From CAWJHE01 sp964614855 (lineage in GTDB: Bacteria; Chloroflexota; Anaerolineae; Anaerolineales; UBA4823), in NCBI GenBank assembly GCA_964614855.1, contig CAZTMX010000179.1:1-6042 (forward strand): a DNA stretch of 6,042 bases, in the 5' to 3' direction. A program made the translations under genes and the position numbers. Shown in pieces: positions 1-5,315 of this stretch. Positions within the stretch are counted from its first letter, which is position 1; the number at the start of each line of letters is the position of its first letter. The notes beneath the pieces were generated by a model. It was not told the origin of the DNA. It was given only the letters and a program-made list of their open reading frames with translations, and searched no databases.

Positions 1-1646
1 TGCAGGTGGTTGGCGAGAACCTGGGTCAGCCCTTCTCCCTGGGCTGCGCTGTACAACACAGCCAGGGTGGGGATGGTGTTTTCTTTGCGCAAGAAGCTGG
101 AAAGCAGGGCGACCATCATCTGCCACTCCAAACCCATCCATGCGCCGATGGGCTCCAACAACCTGCCGAACATAGCCAGGAAGCTGGTCTCGATATTTCC
201 ACCAGGGTAACTTGAGAGCAGCCACATGAAAACTGAGACCACCAGGATGATGGTGCCGGCTGTGTGCAGGAAATCCAGGATGCGCTGCCATACCCCCTGG
301 GCAATGACGCGCCAGTCTGGGGGCTGAAACAGCGGCATTTCCATGATAAACACATTGTGTTCGCCGCCAAGAAAAAGCTCATGCAGCACCACGCCCATTA
401 GAGTGAGTACTGCCAGGCTGAGAAGCACCATGCCGATGGATACCCACAAGGCGTTTGAACCGAAGAAAATCGGCGCTAAAAATGCAATCACTGACATGCG
501 CGCCGTACAGGGCACGATCGGTGCGATCAGGATGGTGATCAGGCGCGCCTTAGGCGCTTCGATGACCCGGGTTGCCATCACGGCTGGGACATTGCAGCCG
601 AAACCCAGAAAAATGGGTAAAAAGCTTTTGCCGTGCAGGCCCATCAGGTGCATAAAGCGGTCCATTATATAGGCGGCACGTGCCATGTAGCCGATGTCCT
701 CGAGAAATCCCAGTACGATAAAGAAAACCAGCAGGATGGGCAGCAGTGTGATGACCGTGCCCACACCTGCAATTACGCCGTCTGCCAGCAAACCGGTCAG
801 CCAAGCGGGTGAGCCTGCCAGCAAGGTGCGCACCCATTGGGCAAGGCCTTGCACGATTTGGGTGTCCAACCAGGTTTGCACCGGGACGCCAACAGCGTAG
901 ATCAACCAGAATAAACCGCCAAAGGCGCCAAGCAAGAGCATAAGACCCAGGATGGGGTGGGTGGCAAGACGGTCGATGCGGTCGGTGATGGTGATCCTGC
1001 CGGCTTTGGGCTGTACCACGGCCGCGCGGATCATGCGTCCGATCCATTCATAGCGCCCGCTGGCAACTGCCAGGAAGGCGTCGTCATGCTGTAGCAAGAT
1101 TTCGTAAACCGATTGCCAGCGTTCTCCCATGCGCTCTTGCACCACGCTGGTGATTTCTTCATCGCCTTCAAGCAGCTTCAAAGCAGTCCAGGCAGGAAGG
1201 TAGGGATCGGTGATGCTTTTGTCGAGCAACTGCTCAACCTGGTGCAGCACCTGGCGGTGGTCCGTGCGAATCTCAGGCCGATTGGGCTGCCAGCTTCCTG
1301 GGTTGTTGATCAGTTGGACTGCTGCATCGATCAGCTCGTGGACACCTTGTCCTCGACTGGCAACCATAGGGATCACAATCACCCCCAGGGCGGCTTCTAA
1401 AACATGCGGCTCAATCTTGATCCCTTGTTGGGCAGCCAGGTCAATGCGGTTCAGGCCGATNNNNNNNNNNNNNNNNNNNNNNNNNNNNNNNNNNNNNNNN
1501 NNNNNNNNNNNNNNNNNNNNNNNNNNNNNNNNNNNNNNNNNNNNNNNNNNNNNNNNNNNNCCGGTCAGCAGGTTGAATACGGTGGATTTTCCAACATTAG
1601 GCTGACCTGCCAGGGCAATGGTAAACGATTCTGCGGCGAGGTTCAT
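1..1646 (-). CDS. feoB: Ferrous iron transport protein B (FeoB), partial at 3' end and interrupted by an assembly gap
   Basis: FeoB is the inner-membrane Fe(II) transporter, with an N-terminal GTPase domain and a polytopic membrane core. Residue numbers count the 100 N at face value. Seen: P-loop GQPNVGKS at 14-21 (Q15 replaces the usual Asn of GNPN; Asn17 is kept), the G4 motif NRID at 66-69, a G5-like ASRGQG at 96-101, then a helical linker and TDRIDRLATHPILG at about 221-234 leading into the membrane. The core has FLEDIGYMARAAYIMDR, the gate motif GCNVP at 350-354, the second gate motif PCTAR at 379-383, and KENTIPTL from 521. G2 and G3 (switch I and II) fall inside the gap. The start ATG (1646-1644) overlaps the feoA stop as ATGA, so translation is probably coupled. 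The 3' end lies beyond the left edge: about 548 codons are present, while family members are usually longer than 600 residues. Identity is very secure. Confidence 0.96.
   Translation of the reverse strand, partial: MNLAAESFTIALAGQPNVGKSTVFNLLTXXXXXXXXXXXXXXXXXXXXXXXXXXXXXXXXXXIGLNRIDLAAQQGIKIEPHVLEAALGVIVIPMVASRGQGVHELIDAAVQLINNPGSWQPNRPEIRTDHRQVLHQVEQLLDKSITDPYLPAWTALKLLEGDEEITSVVQERMGERWQSVYEILLQHDDAFLAVASGRYEWIGRMIRAAVVQPKAGRITITDRIDRLATHPILGLMLLLGAFGGLFWLIYAVGVPVQTWLDTQIVQGLAQWVRTLLAGSPAWLTGLLADGVIAGVGTVITLLPILLVFFIVLGFLEDIGYMARAAYIMDRFMHLMGLHGKSFLPIFLGFGCNVPAVMATRVIEAPKARLITILIAPIVPCTARMSVIAFLAPIFFGSNALWVSIGMVLLSLAVLTLMGVVLHELFLGGEHNVFIMEMPLFQPPDWRVIAQGVWQRILDFLHTAGTIILVVSVFMWLLSSYPGGNIETSFLAMFGRLLEPIGAWMGLEWQMMVALLSSFLRKENTIPTLAVLYSAAQGEGLTQVLANHL
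1461..1560. other. Assembly gap of exactly 100 N inside feoB
   Basis: One hundred consecutive N sit between codon 29 (GGN) and the codon before the G4 motif. The flanks happen to stay in frame across 100 nt. In a normal FeoB about 90 residues separate the end of the P-loop helix from the G4 motif, but here only about 36 are allowed. The run is therefore best read as a fixed-size scaffold placeholder hiding roughly 270 nt that encode switch I, the G3 DxxG motif and switch II. Confidence 0.95.
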
Positions 1647-1930
1647 ATTTTATGGACCAGTATTTTTCCGGCTTCATGGCGGCCGATTGCCAGGCGTACT
1701 CCGCGCACAGATAAGATCAAAGGGCCGTGCCCATAATTCTGCAAGACATCGACTTCAACGCCGTTTGTCAGTCCCAAAGAAGCCAGGCGTGAGCAGTGAC
1801 CGCGCCCGCCGGCTATACTATGTACCAAGGCTTTGCTGCCGCTGGAAATATCAATGAGCGAGGACAAGCCGCCGTTTTCATTGGATGGAGAGGGAAAATG
1901 ATGAAAAAATGGAAAGTGTCTTTTGGGCAT
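1643..1930 (-). CDS. feoA: Ferrous iron transport protein A (FeoA), SH3-like
   Basis: FeoA is a small cytoplasmic SH3-like protein that works with FeoB in Fe(II) uptake. The 95-residue product carries the typical FeoA core at about 22-94: a first strand after LSSL, then IAGGRGHCSRLASLGLTNG (39-57), a V-rich strand VEVDVLQN, and the closing PLILSVRGVRLAIGRHEAGKILV. It ends in an ATGA overlap with feoB and starts 39 nt after the fur stop, so the three genes probably form one transcript. The first 20 residues (rich in Phe, His and Pro) precede the usual family start. A weak GAAAG ribosome site sits about 9 nt upstream of the chosen ATG; a TTG at residue 22 is an alternative start that would give a standard-length FeoA. 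Function is assigned by family; the start is less certain. Confidence 0.93.
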   Translation of the reverse strand: MPKRHFPFFHHFPSPSNENGGLSSLIDISSGSKALVHSIAGGRGHCSRLASLGLTNGVEVDVLQNYGHGPLILSVRGVRLAIGRHEAGKILVHKI

Positions 1931-1969
1931 AATGGTTTCTTTCGTAGAGTTTGTTTGATGAGAACTGTG

Positions 1970-2410
1970 CTAAACCTCGCGTAGCTTTTTTTGGCAGGCG
2001 GGACAAAGACCGCTGATGTGGAAATGCCCTTCAGTCACCAGCACGCCCTCTGTTCTTTGAATCTCCTGGATAACCTTTTCGATTTGTGGGGATGAAAACT
2101 CGATCACCCTGCCGCAACCCTGGCAGGTGAAGTGGTAATGCGGGGTTGACTTTGTAGGTTCAAAATGACCGTGGTCCTGCCCCAGGTTGTGCTCGGTTAC
2201 CAGACCGATGTTTTTTAGCAGCGCCAGGGAGCGGTATACAGTCGCCAGGCTGATGTGTTGGTCGCGCGCTTTGGCAAGGGAGTAAATTGCATCGGCGTCC
2301 AGGTGTTCTTGGGTCTCATTCAGAATTTCTAACACAAGGCGCCTCTGGGCTGTCAGGCGGTATCCCTGGGTGCGTACCGTTTCGTAGGAGTGGGTGGTAG
2401 TCATATCCAT
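1970..2410 (-). CDS. fur: Fur-family ferric uptake regulator
   Basis: A metal-dependent, dimeric DNA-binding repressor of the Fur family, 146 aa, full length. The N-terminal winged helix covers about 8-85: RLTAQRRLVLEIL (18-30), HLDADAIY (36-43), and the recognition segment ISLATVYRSLALLKNIGLV (53-71), the standard Fur signature. The C-terminal dimerisation domain carries HYHFTCQGCGRVIEF (91-105) and CPAC (136-139). Cys96/Cys99 and Cys136/Cys139 would form the structural zinc site. His82, Glu84, His91 and His93 are candidates for the regulatory site. Being first in an operon with feoAB, and having a perfect Fur box at its own promoter, supports true iron-sensing Fur over Zur or PerR, though sequence alone cannot exclude PerR-like behaviour. 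A second ATG two codons in (2404) has GAG 8 nt upstream and is a better-spaced start than the first ATG. Confidence 0.96.
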   Translation of the reverse strand: MDMTTTHSYETVRTQGYRLTAQRRLVLEILNETQEHLDADAIYSLAKARDQHISLATVYRSLALLKNIGLVTEHNLGQDHGHFEPTKSTPHYHFTCQGCGRVIEFSSPQIEKVIQEIQRTEGVLVTEGHFHISGLCPACQKKLREV

Positions 2411-2459
2411 ATCTCGAATTTTTATATTACCTTAATGGCTGCCAGGTAAAAGGGTTTAT

Positions 2460-2474
2460 TGAGAATAATTCTCA
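2460..2474. promoter_or_regulatory. Fur box at the fur-feoAB transcription start
   Basis: TGAGAATAATTCTCA is a perfect 7-1-7 inverted repeat. It differs from the classical TGATAAT-N-ATTATCA by one symmetric base per half. It lies 6 bp downstream of the perfect -10, over the predicted first transcribed bases. Iron-loaded Fur bound here would block initiation, giving autorepression of fur and iron repression of feoAB. Confidence 0.85.
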
Positions 2475-2480
2475 TTTGCA

Positions 2481-2508
2481 ATTATACGGTGATGGTGGTT
2501 TTTAGCAA
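2481..2508 (-). promoter_or_regulatory. Promoter of the fur-feoA-feoB operon
   Basis: Read on the minus strand, a perfect TATAAT occupies 2486-2481 and a partial -35, TTGCTA (4 of 6), occupies 2508-2503, with a 16-bp spacer. The expected transcription start is near 2474, giving a leader of roughly 65 nt before fur. The -35 abuts a Crp/Fnr-type palindrome and the start region lies in a Fur box, so a layout of activation plus repression is inferred. Confidence 0.75.
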
Positions 2509-2522
2509 GTGACATATGTCAC
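2509..2522. promoter_or_regulatory. Crp/Fnr-type operator upstream of fur
   Basis: GTGACATATGTCAC is a perfect 14-bp palindrome containing TGAC-ATAT-GTCA (2510-2521). It abuts the -35 of the fur promoter. Exactly 23 bp separate its core from the -10, so the centre (2515.5) is about 41.5 bp upstream of the predicted start, as for class II Crp/Fnr activator sites. It also fits GTGA-N6-TCAC, as read by E. coli CRP, so either reading frame of the dyad is possible. It could also serve the divergent regulator gene at 2704. Confidence 0.75.
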
Positions 2523-2535
2523 ATCCTGGGTATTC

Positions 2536-2564
2536 TTGAAGCACGGCGATGCGTTTGGTAAGAT
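2536..2564 (+). promoter_or_regulatory. Candidate promoter of the first Crp/Fnr gene
   Basis: TTGAAG (2536-2541) and TAAGAT (2559-2564) are separated by 17 bp, each matching 4 of 6 consensus bases. The predicted start is near 2571, giving a leader of about 130 nt. The palindrome at 2509-2522 would be centred at about -55.5. Other -10-like hexamers, TAGAAT (2658-2663) and GATAAT (2666-2671), lie closer to the gene but lack a convincing -35. Confidence 0.4.
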
Positions 2565-2605
2565 ATCTTTGCATCTATTGGCTGGATGGCTCTATTCAGG
2601 TCAGA

Positions 2606-2617
2606 TGAGTAAAGTCA
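2606..2617. promoter_or_regulatory. Degenerate Crp/Fnr-type operator in the leader of the first regulator
   Basis: TGAG-TAAA-GTCA matches the TGAC-N4-GTCA motif at 7 of 8 positions. The flanks extend the symmetry (GATGA on one side, TCATC on the other). It would lie downstream of the candidate start near 2571, a position that fits repression or a roadblock rather than activation. No good -10 lies 23 bp away on either side, unlike the three intact sites. Confidence 0.4.
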
Positions 2618-2703
2618 TCAATGGACGGAACGACCTCCAGAAAAGTGAAAGATGGGATAGAATGAGATAATAGTTCGATCTGAGTCTTCTATGGGATGGT
2701 GAG

Positions 2704-3393
2704 ATGAATAATACCTATGCTGAAGCCGTAAGGATTTTGTCTGCGGCTCCTTCGTTTGCAGGTCTGGATCAGAAGACACTGGAGGACCTGGCAAAAGCCG
2801 CGACAAGGCGAGAATTTGAGGCTGGGCAGGTTGTTTTTCTGGAGGGCGATCCGTGTGATGGTCTTTTTGTGGTCGAGCGAGGTTGGTTCAAATCGGTAAA
2901 AATATCACCTTTAGGACGCGAGCAGGTAATCCGATTTGCCGGTCCGGGGGAAGTTTTTAACGATCTGGCTGTTTTTGCTGGTGGCCAAAACCGTGTTACA
3001 GTTGAAGCCCTGGAATCCGCTGCAGCATGGATTATTGAGAGCGAAAGGTTTGCTGCTCTTTTAGAAAGCAACCCAAAACTTAGCCGCGTGGTGATCCAAA
3101 ATCTCTCTCAAAGAGTGATGCACCTGATCCGCCTGGTGGAAGACCTTTCTTTGCGATCTGTTCAGAGCCGGTTGGCGCGTTTTTTGTGTGAGCGAGAGCG
3201 TGGGGCATTTGTCCAGCGCAAGCAGTGGTCTACCCAGGCTGAAATGGCAGCCCATTTGGGAACCGTGCCGGATGTATTGAACCGGGCGCTGCGCAGCCTG
3301 TCTGAAGACGGGTTGATTGAGATTGACAGGCATAATATCAAGGTAATCAACCGGCAAGGCTTGGAAGAAAAAGCCATGTTGATTGAAAAGTAA
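2704..3393 (+). CDS. Crp/Fnr-family transcriptional regulator (first of two)
   Basis: A 229-aa one-component regulator. The N-terminal cyclic-nucleotide-binding-like beta barrel spans about 18-120 (FEAGQVVFLEGDPCDGLFVVERG at 38-60; PGEVFNDLAVFAGGQNR at 81-97). A dimerisation helix covers about 123-150 and a winged helix-turn-helix about 153-216. The recognition helix reads GTVPDVLNRALRSL (186-199). In the place of the Glu-x-x-Ser-Arg of FNR it has Asp190, Asn193 and Arg194. The phosphate cassette has Arg97 followed by Val rather than the Ser/Thr of cAMP-binding CRP, so cAMP is not a safe ligand. Only two Cys (51, 162) are present, so this is not a 4Fe-4S FNR. GGGA and GGTGA lie just before the ATG and act as the ribosome site. 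It ends 4 nt from the stop of the opposing paralogue. The signal is unknown; heme, NO or redox sensing are possibilities only. Confidence 0.92.
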   Translation: MNNTYAEAVRILSAAPSFAGLDQKTLEDLAKAATRREFEAGQVVFLEGDPCDGLFVVERGWFKSVKISPLGREQVIRFAGPGEVFNDLAVFAGGQNRVTVEALESAAAWIIESERFAALLESNPKLSRVVIQNLSQRVMHLIRLVEDLSLRSVQSRLARFLCERERGAFVQRKQWSTQAEMAAHLGTVPDVLNRALRSLSEDGLIEIDRHNIKVINRQGLEEKAMLIEK

Positions 3394-3397
3394 GCTG

Positions 3398-4072
3398 CTA
3401 TTTCTCCTGCATTACATGTTCTAACGCAGAAAAATCCTGGATGGTGATATTGGCGCGATTGACCTGCAAGATGCCGTCCGCCTGAAACTGGTAGAGGATA
3501 CGGCAGATGACTTGTTGCGATGAAGCGACAATAGAGGCGATATCAGATAAAGTCAGATCGCGCTCGATTGGCTGATCCTGCTGGCCTTGTGATTGTTCTA
3601 GAAGCAGTTTTGCCAACCTGCCCGCCACGGGTTGGAAAGCCAGGTTGTAAATAATCTCGCGTGCCTTGCGCATGGCGCGCGCCTGTACTTTAAAAAGTTC
3701 CCATAATGAGTCCGGATTTTGCGAAAGGATTGGGGCCAGATCTTCCCCGCGCCATTGGTAGATCACCGTGGGTTTCACTGCAGTCAAGGTGCCGGGCATG
3801 GGCTGTTGGTCGAATAGGGTGTGCCCCCAAAAAAGATTGCCAGGTTCCACGTGGAATAAAACCTGTTCACGCCCGCTGAGAGAAAGCAGGCTCCAGCGCA
3901 GTTTGCCGCTGGTCAGAAGAATCACATTGGACCACAGATCGCCCTGTTCACACAGGCTTTCGTCTGTTTTGATGCGGCGATATCTTGCCGCATTTGCAGC
4001 CTTAATGCGGGCCGAATCCGGCAGGCAGCGGAATACTTCAACTTCTGCCAGGCGTTGAGTAAGATGGATCAT
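3398..4072 (-). CDS. Crp/Fnr-family transcriptional regulator (second of two)
   Basis: A 224-aa regulator of the same superfamily but a clearly different branch from its tail-to-tail neighbour. The effector barrel covers about 14-115 (CEQGDLWSNVILLTSGKLRW at 41-60; SGREQVLFHVEPGNLFWGHTLF at 66-87). The dimerisation helix is about 119-147, and the winged helix about 148-213, starting at RLAKLLLEQ. The recognition helix reads ASSQQVICRILYQF (183-196), with Gln187, Cys190 and Arg191 at the positions of Glu, Ser and Arg in FNR. There is no Arg-Ser cAMP cassette (MPGTLTAV at 92-99). The three Cys (16, 41, 190) do not form an FNR cluster pattern, though Cys16 and Cys41 could be redox-active. The N-terminal domain has several Trp (47, 60, 82, 107). 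An operator and -10 at 4217-4258 suggest activation by a Crp/Fnr protein, either itself or its neighbour. Confidence 0.92.
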   Translation of the reverse strand: MIHLTQRLAEVEVFRCLPDSARIKAANAARYRRIKTDESLCEQGDLWSNVILLTSGKLRWSLLSLSGREQVLFHVEPGNLFWGHTLFDQQPMPGTLTAVKPTVIYQWRGEDLAPILSQNPDSLWELFKVQARAMRKAREIIYNLAFQPVAGRLAKLLLEQSQGQQDQPIERDLTLSDIASIVASSQQVICRILYQFQADGILQVNRANITIQDFSALEHVMQEK

Positions 4073-4078
4073 ATCGTG

Positions 4079-4083
4079 TCTCC
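4079..4083 (-). promoter_or_regulatory. Ribosome binding site of the second Crp/Fnr gene
   Basis: On the minus strand GGAGA lies 6 nt before the ATG at 4072. It is the clearest Shine-Dalgarno sequence in the window and fixes this start. Confidence 0.8.
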
Positions 4084-4145
4084 ATATTTTTCATTTGGTT
4101 CTCACCCCTGTTGGAATCTTAAAGGCAAATAAATGTAGAAAAACT

Positions 4146-4159
4146 TTCACAAAAGTGAA
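4146..4159. repeat. Palindrome TTCAC-AAAA-GTGAA in the leader of the second Crp/Fnr gene
   Basis: Five-base perfect arms flank AAAA. On the plus strand the arms extend to 7 pairs counting one G-T wobble (4144-4161). It lies about 50-65 nt downstream of the predicted leftward start near 4210, so it could be a repressor operator or a leader hairpin. A TAAGAT hexamer on the minus strand (4121-4116) lies 24 bp away, which would allow a second promoter, but its -35 is poor. The half-site resembles, but the spacing does not match, the Rex operator. Confidence 0.4.
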
Positions 4160-4216
4160 GGCAGTTGAGTTCCAATATTGGTATAGTGTAGTTGTAGGCT
4201 TCTCATTGCTACTAAG

Positions 4217-4258
4217 ATTTTATAGTCTCTAAACATTTTTTTGTATGACTTAAGTCAT
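4217..4258 (-). promoter_or_regulatory. Promoter and operator of the second Crp/Fnr gene
   Basis: ATGACTTAAGTCAT (4245-4258) is a perfect 14-bp palindrome containing TGAC-TTAA-GTCA. Exactly 23 bp separate its core from TAAAAT (minus strand 4222-4217; 5 of 6 to the -10 consensus). The predicted start is near 4210 and the dyad centre is at about -41.5. The -35 position (TACAAA) is weak, as expected for an activator-dependent promoter. Confidence 0.7.
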
Positions 4259-4274
4259 CAAGATGGTTTTTAAT

Positions 4275-4315
4275 TGACAAAAGTCATATTGCCAGCATCA
4301 CATAAACGATAAAAT
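4275..4315 (+). promoter_or_regulatory. Promoter and operator of the ctaB-like operon
   Basis: TGAC-AAAA-GTCA (4275-4286) is followed after exactly 23 bp by TAAAAT (4310-4315; 5 of 6). The predicted start is near 4322 and the dyad centre at about -41.5, giving a leader of about 90 nt. TTGCCA (4289-4294) resembles a -35, but its 15-bp spacer is too short to be strong alone, which fits dependence on a bound activator. Confidence 0.7.
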
Positions 4316-4387
4316 AAGATCGTTAATGGAATTCTAAGGAAAATTTTGCCAATCTTTTATCTTGTTTATTGTGGGATGTGAGATTAT

Positions 4388-4403
4388 TCGATAGAATTAT
4401 CGA
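4388..4403 (+). repeat. Small hairpin next to the ctaB-like start codon
   Basis: TCGATA-GAAT-TATCGA is a perfect 6-bp stem with a 4-nt loop, ending 9 nt before the ATG at 4413. Its right arm covers the GAG (4402-4404) that is the only Shine-Dalgarno-like element, so it could limit ribosome access. It could equally be a DNA-binding palindrome or chance. Confidence 0.4.
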
Positions 4404-4412
4404 GTGTGAACC

Positions 4413-5315
4413 ATGACAACCGGAATAAAAACATTCATCACCTTGCCTGGTATCCAAAAAGCAAAGCTCCAGTTGCGAAAATATTGGCCGTTAATCAAAA
4501 GCCTACAGACTGGCTTGCTCTTATCCACCGGGTTAGCCGGTTACATGAGCGCTCGTTGCCCGGTTACACATTGGACGACGCTGCTTGGCCTGGCAGGCAG
4601 CCTGTTCCTGGCTATCAGCGGCAGTACGATTTTGAATATGTGGTATGACCGGGATATAGATGCGCTTATGAAGCGAACCTCCCGGCGTCCTTTACCGAGC
4701 GGGGAGATCCCCGCGCAAAATGCCTTGATTGTGGGTTTGATTTTGTCGTTTACAGGGGTTGGTTGGGCTTTCTTGCTCTCCCCACTCTTTGCGTTGGTTG
4801 TCTTTGCCGGGCTTTTCTTTGATGTGGTGGTTTACACCATCTGGCTAAAAAGACGTTCTGCCTGGTCGATCGTTTGGGGTGGAATTTCTGGCGGCATGCC
4901 CATTCTGGCAGGCCGGGTTTTGGGTACCGGGCAATTGGATTGGATCGGTGTGCTGTTGGCGATGGCTGTTCTCTTCTGGATCCCGACACACATCATGACC
5001 TTTAACATCCGCTATTTTGAAGATTATCGCACTGCTGGCGTCCCCACATTCCCTTCTGTATATGGGTTTCACACCACGCACGTGATTATTGCCCTCTCCA
5101 GTTTAATGGCAGCCCTTTCGATTGGTGTGGCAGCTTACGGGATAGGCACTTCCTGGGGTTATTTGCGGGTGCTCCTGGTGCTCTCTATCGGTTTGCTAGC
5201 CCTGGCGATAAGCAGCGTCACAAAACCTTCTGAACGGGTCAACTTTGGGCTGTTCAAATATGCTTCGCTGTATATGCTCAGTGCGATGCTGCTGCTGGGG
5301 TTAGGTGCCGTATGA
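4413..5315 (+). CDS. ctaB: UbiA-family prenyltransferase, probable protoheme IX farnesyltransferase (heme o synthase-like)
   Basis: Heme o synthase transfers farnesyl from farnesyl diphosphate to the vinyl group of heme b in the membrane, making heme o for terminal oxidases. The 300-aa product has the usual length and about eight to nine membrane helices. Seen: the first Asp motif N75-x3-D79-x3-D83, followed by KRTSRRPLPSGEI (87-99); YTIWLKRRS (141-149), typical of the CtaB branch; GGISGGMPILAG (156-167); and the second Asp region WIPTHIMTFNIRYFEDYRTAGVP (189-211), where CtaB usually reads WxPPHFW and DYxxAGxP. The His193 and DYRTAGVP are kept, but PPHFW has become PTHIM, so another UbiA substrate cannot be excluded. 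The start follows only a weak GAG. The stop overlaps the next gene by ATGA. A Crp/Fnr-type operator precedes it. No oxidase subunit gene is in view. Confidence 0.78.
   Translation: MTTGIKTFITLPGIQKAKLQLRKYWPLIKSLQTGLLLSTGLAGYMSARCPVTHWTTLLGLAGSLFLAISGSTILNMWYDRDIDALMKRTSRRPLPSGEIPAQNALIVGLILSFTGVGWAFLLSPLFALVVFAGLFFDVVVYTIWLKRRSAWSIVWGGISGGMPILAGRVLGTGQLDWIGVLLAMAVLFWIPTHIMTFNIRYFEDYRTAGVPTFPSVYGFHTTHVIIALSSLMAALSIGVAAYGIGTSWGYLRVLLVLSIGLLALAISSVTKPSERVNFGLFKYASLYMLSAMLLLGLGAV

Larger units (their letters stand above)
4073..4412. other. Divergent regulatory region between the second Crp/Fnr gene and the ctaB-like operon
   Basis: This 340-bp AT-rich stretch has no credible coding frame. It holds two back-to-back promoters, each with its own TGAC-N4-GTCA operator (centres 29 bp apart), a separate TTCAC-N4-GTGAA palindrome in the leftward leader, and a small hairpin next to the ctaB-like start codon. 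No Fur box was seen here, in contrast to the fur promoter. Confidence 0.75.

Noticed and set aside
550..1047. A long minus-strand open frame and several plus-strand frames inside 1-1650
   Set aside because: They are out-of-frame readings of feoB. The feoB frame has continuous family motifs on both sides of the gap, while these frames have no recognisable domain.
1210..1736. Plus-strand frames that run through the N block
   Set aside because: Their length comes from N being read as open sequence, and the remaining residues are antisense to feoB and feoA.
2560..2569. Perfect palindrome AAGATATCTT
   Set aside because: Ten AT-rich bases overlapping a candidate -10. It does not match the TGAC motif or the Fur box and is not repeated elsewhere that I can see.
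2704..4072. Possibility that either regulator is an oxygen-sensing 4Fe-4S FNR
   Set aside because: Only two and three cysteines are present, with none of the N-terminal cluster spacing required by FNR.
4172..4181. Perfect palindrome CCAATATTGG
   Set aside because: Short and single, with no second copy or promoter geometry to support a role.
4371..4394. Leader segment similar to the ribosome site of the first Crp/Fnr gene (TGGGATG then TGAGAT), suggesting an earlier ctaB start
   Set aside because: The aligned position has ATT instead of ATG and meets an in-frame TAG at 4392-4394, so no extended protein or useful leader peptide is possible.
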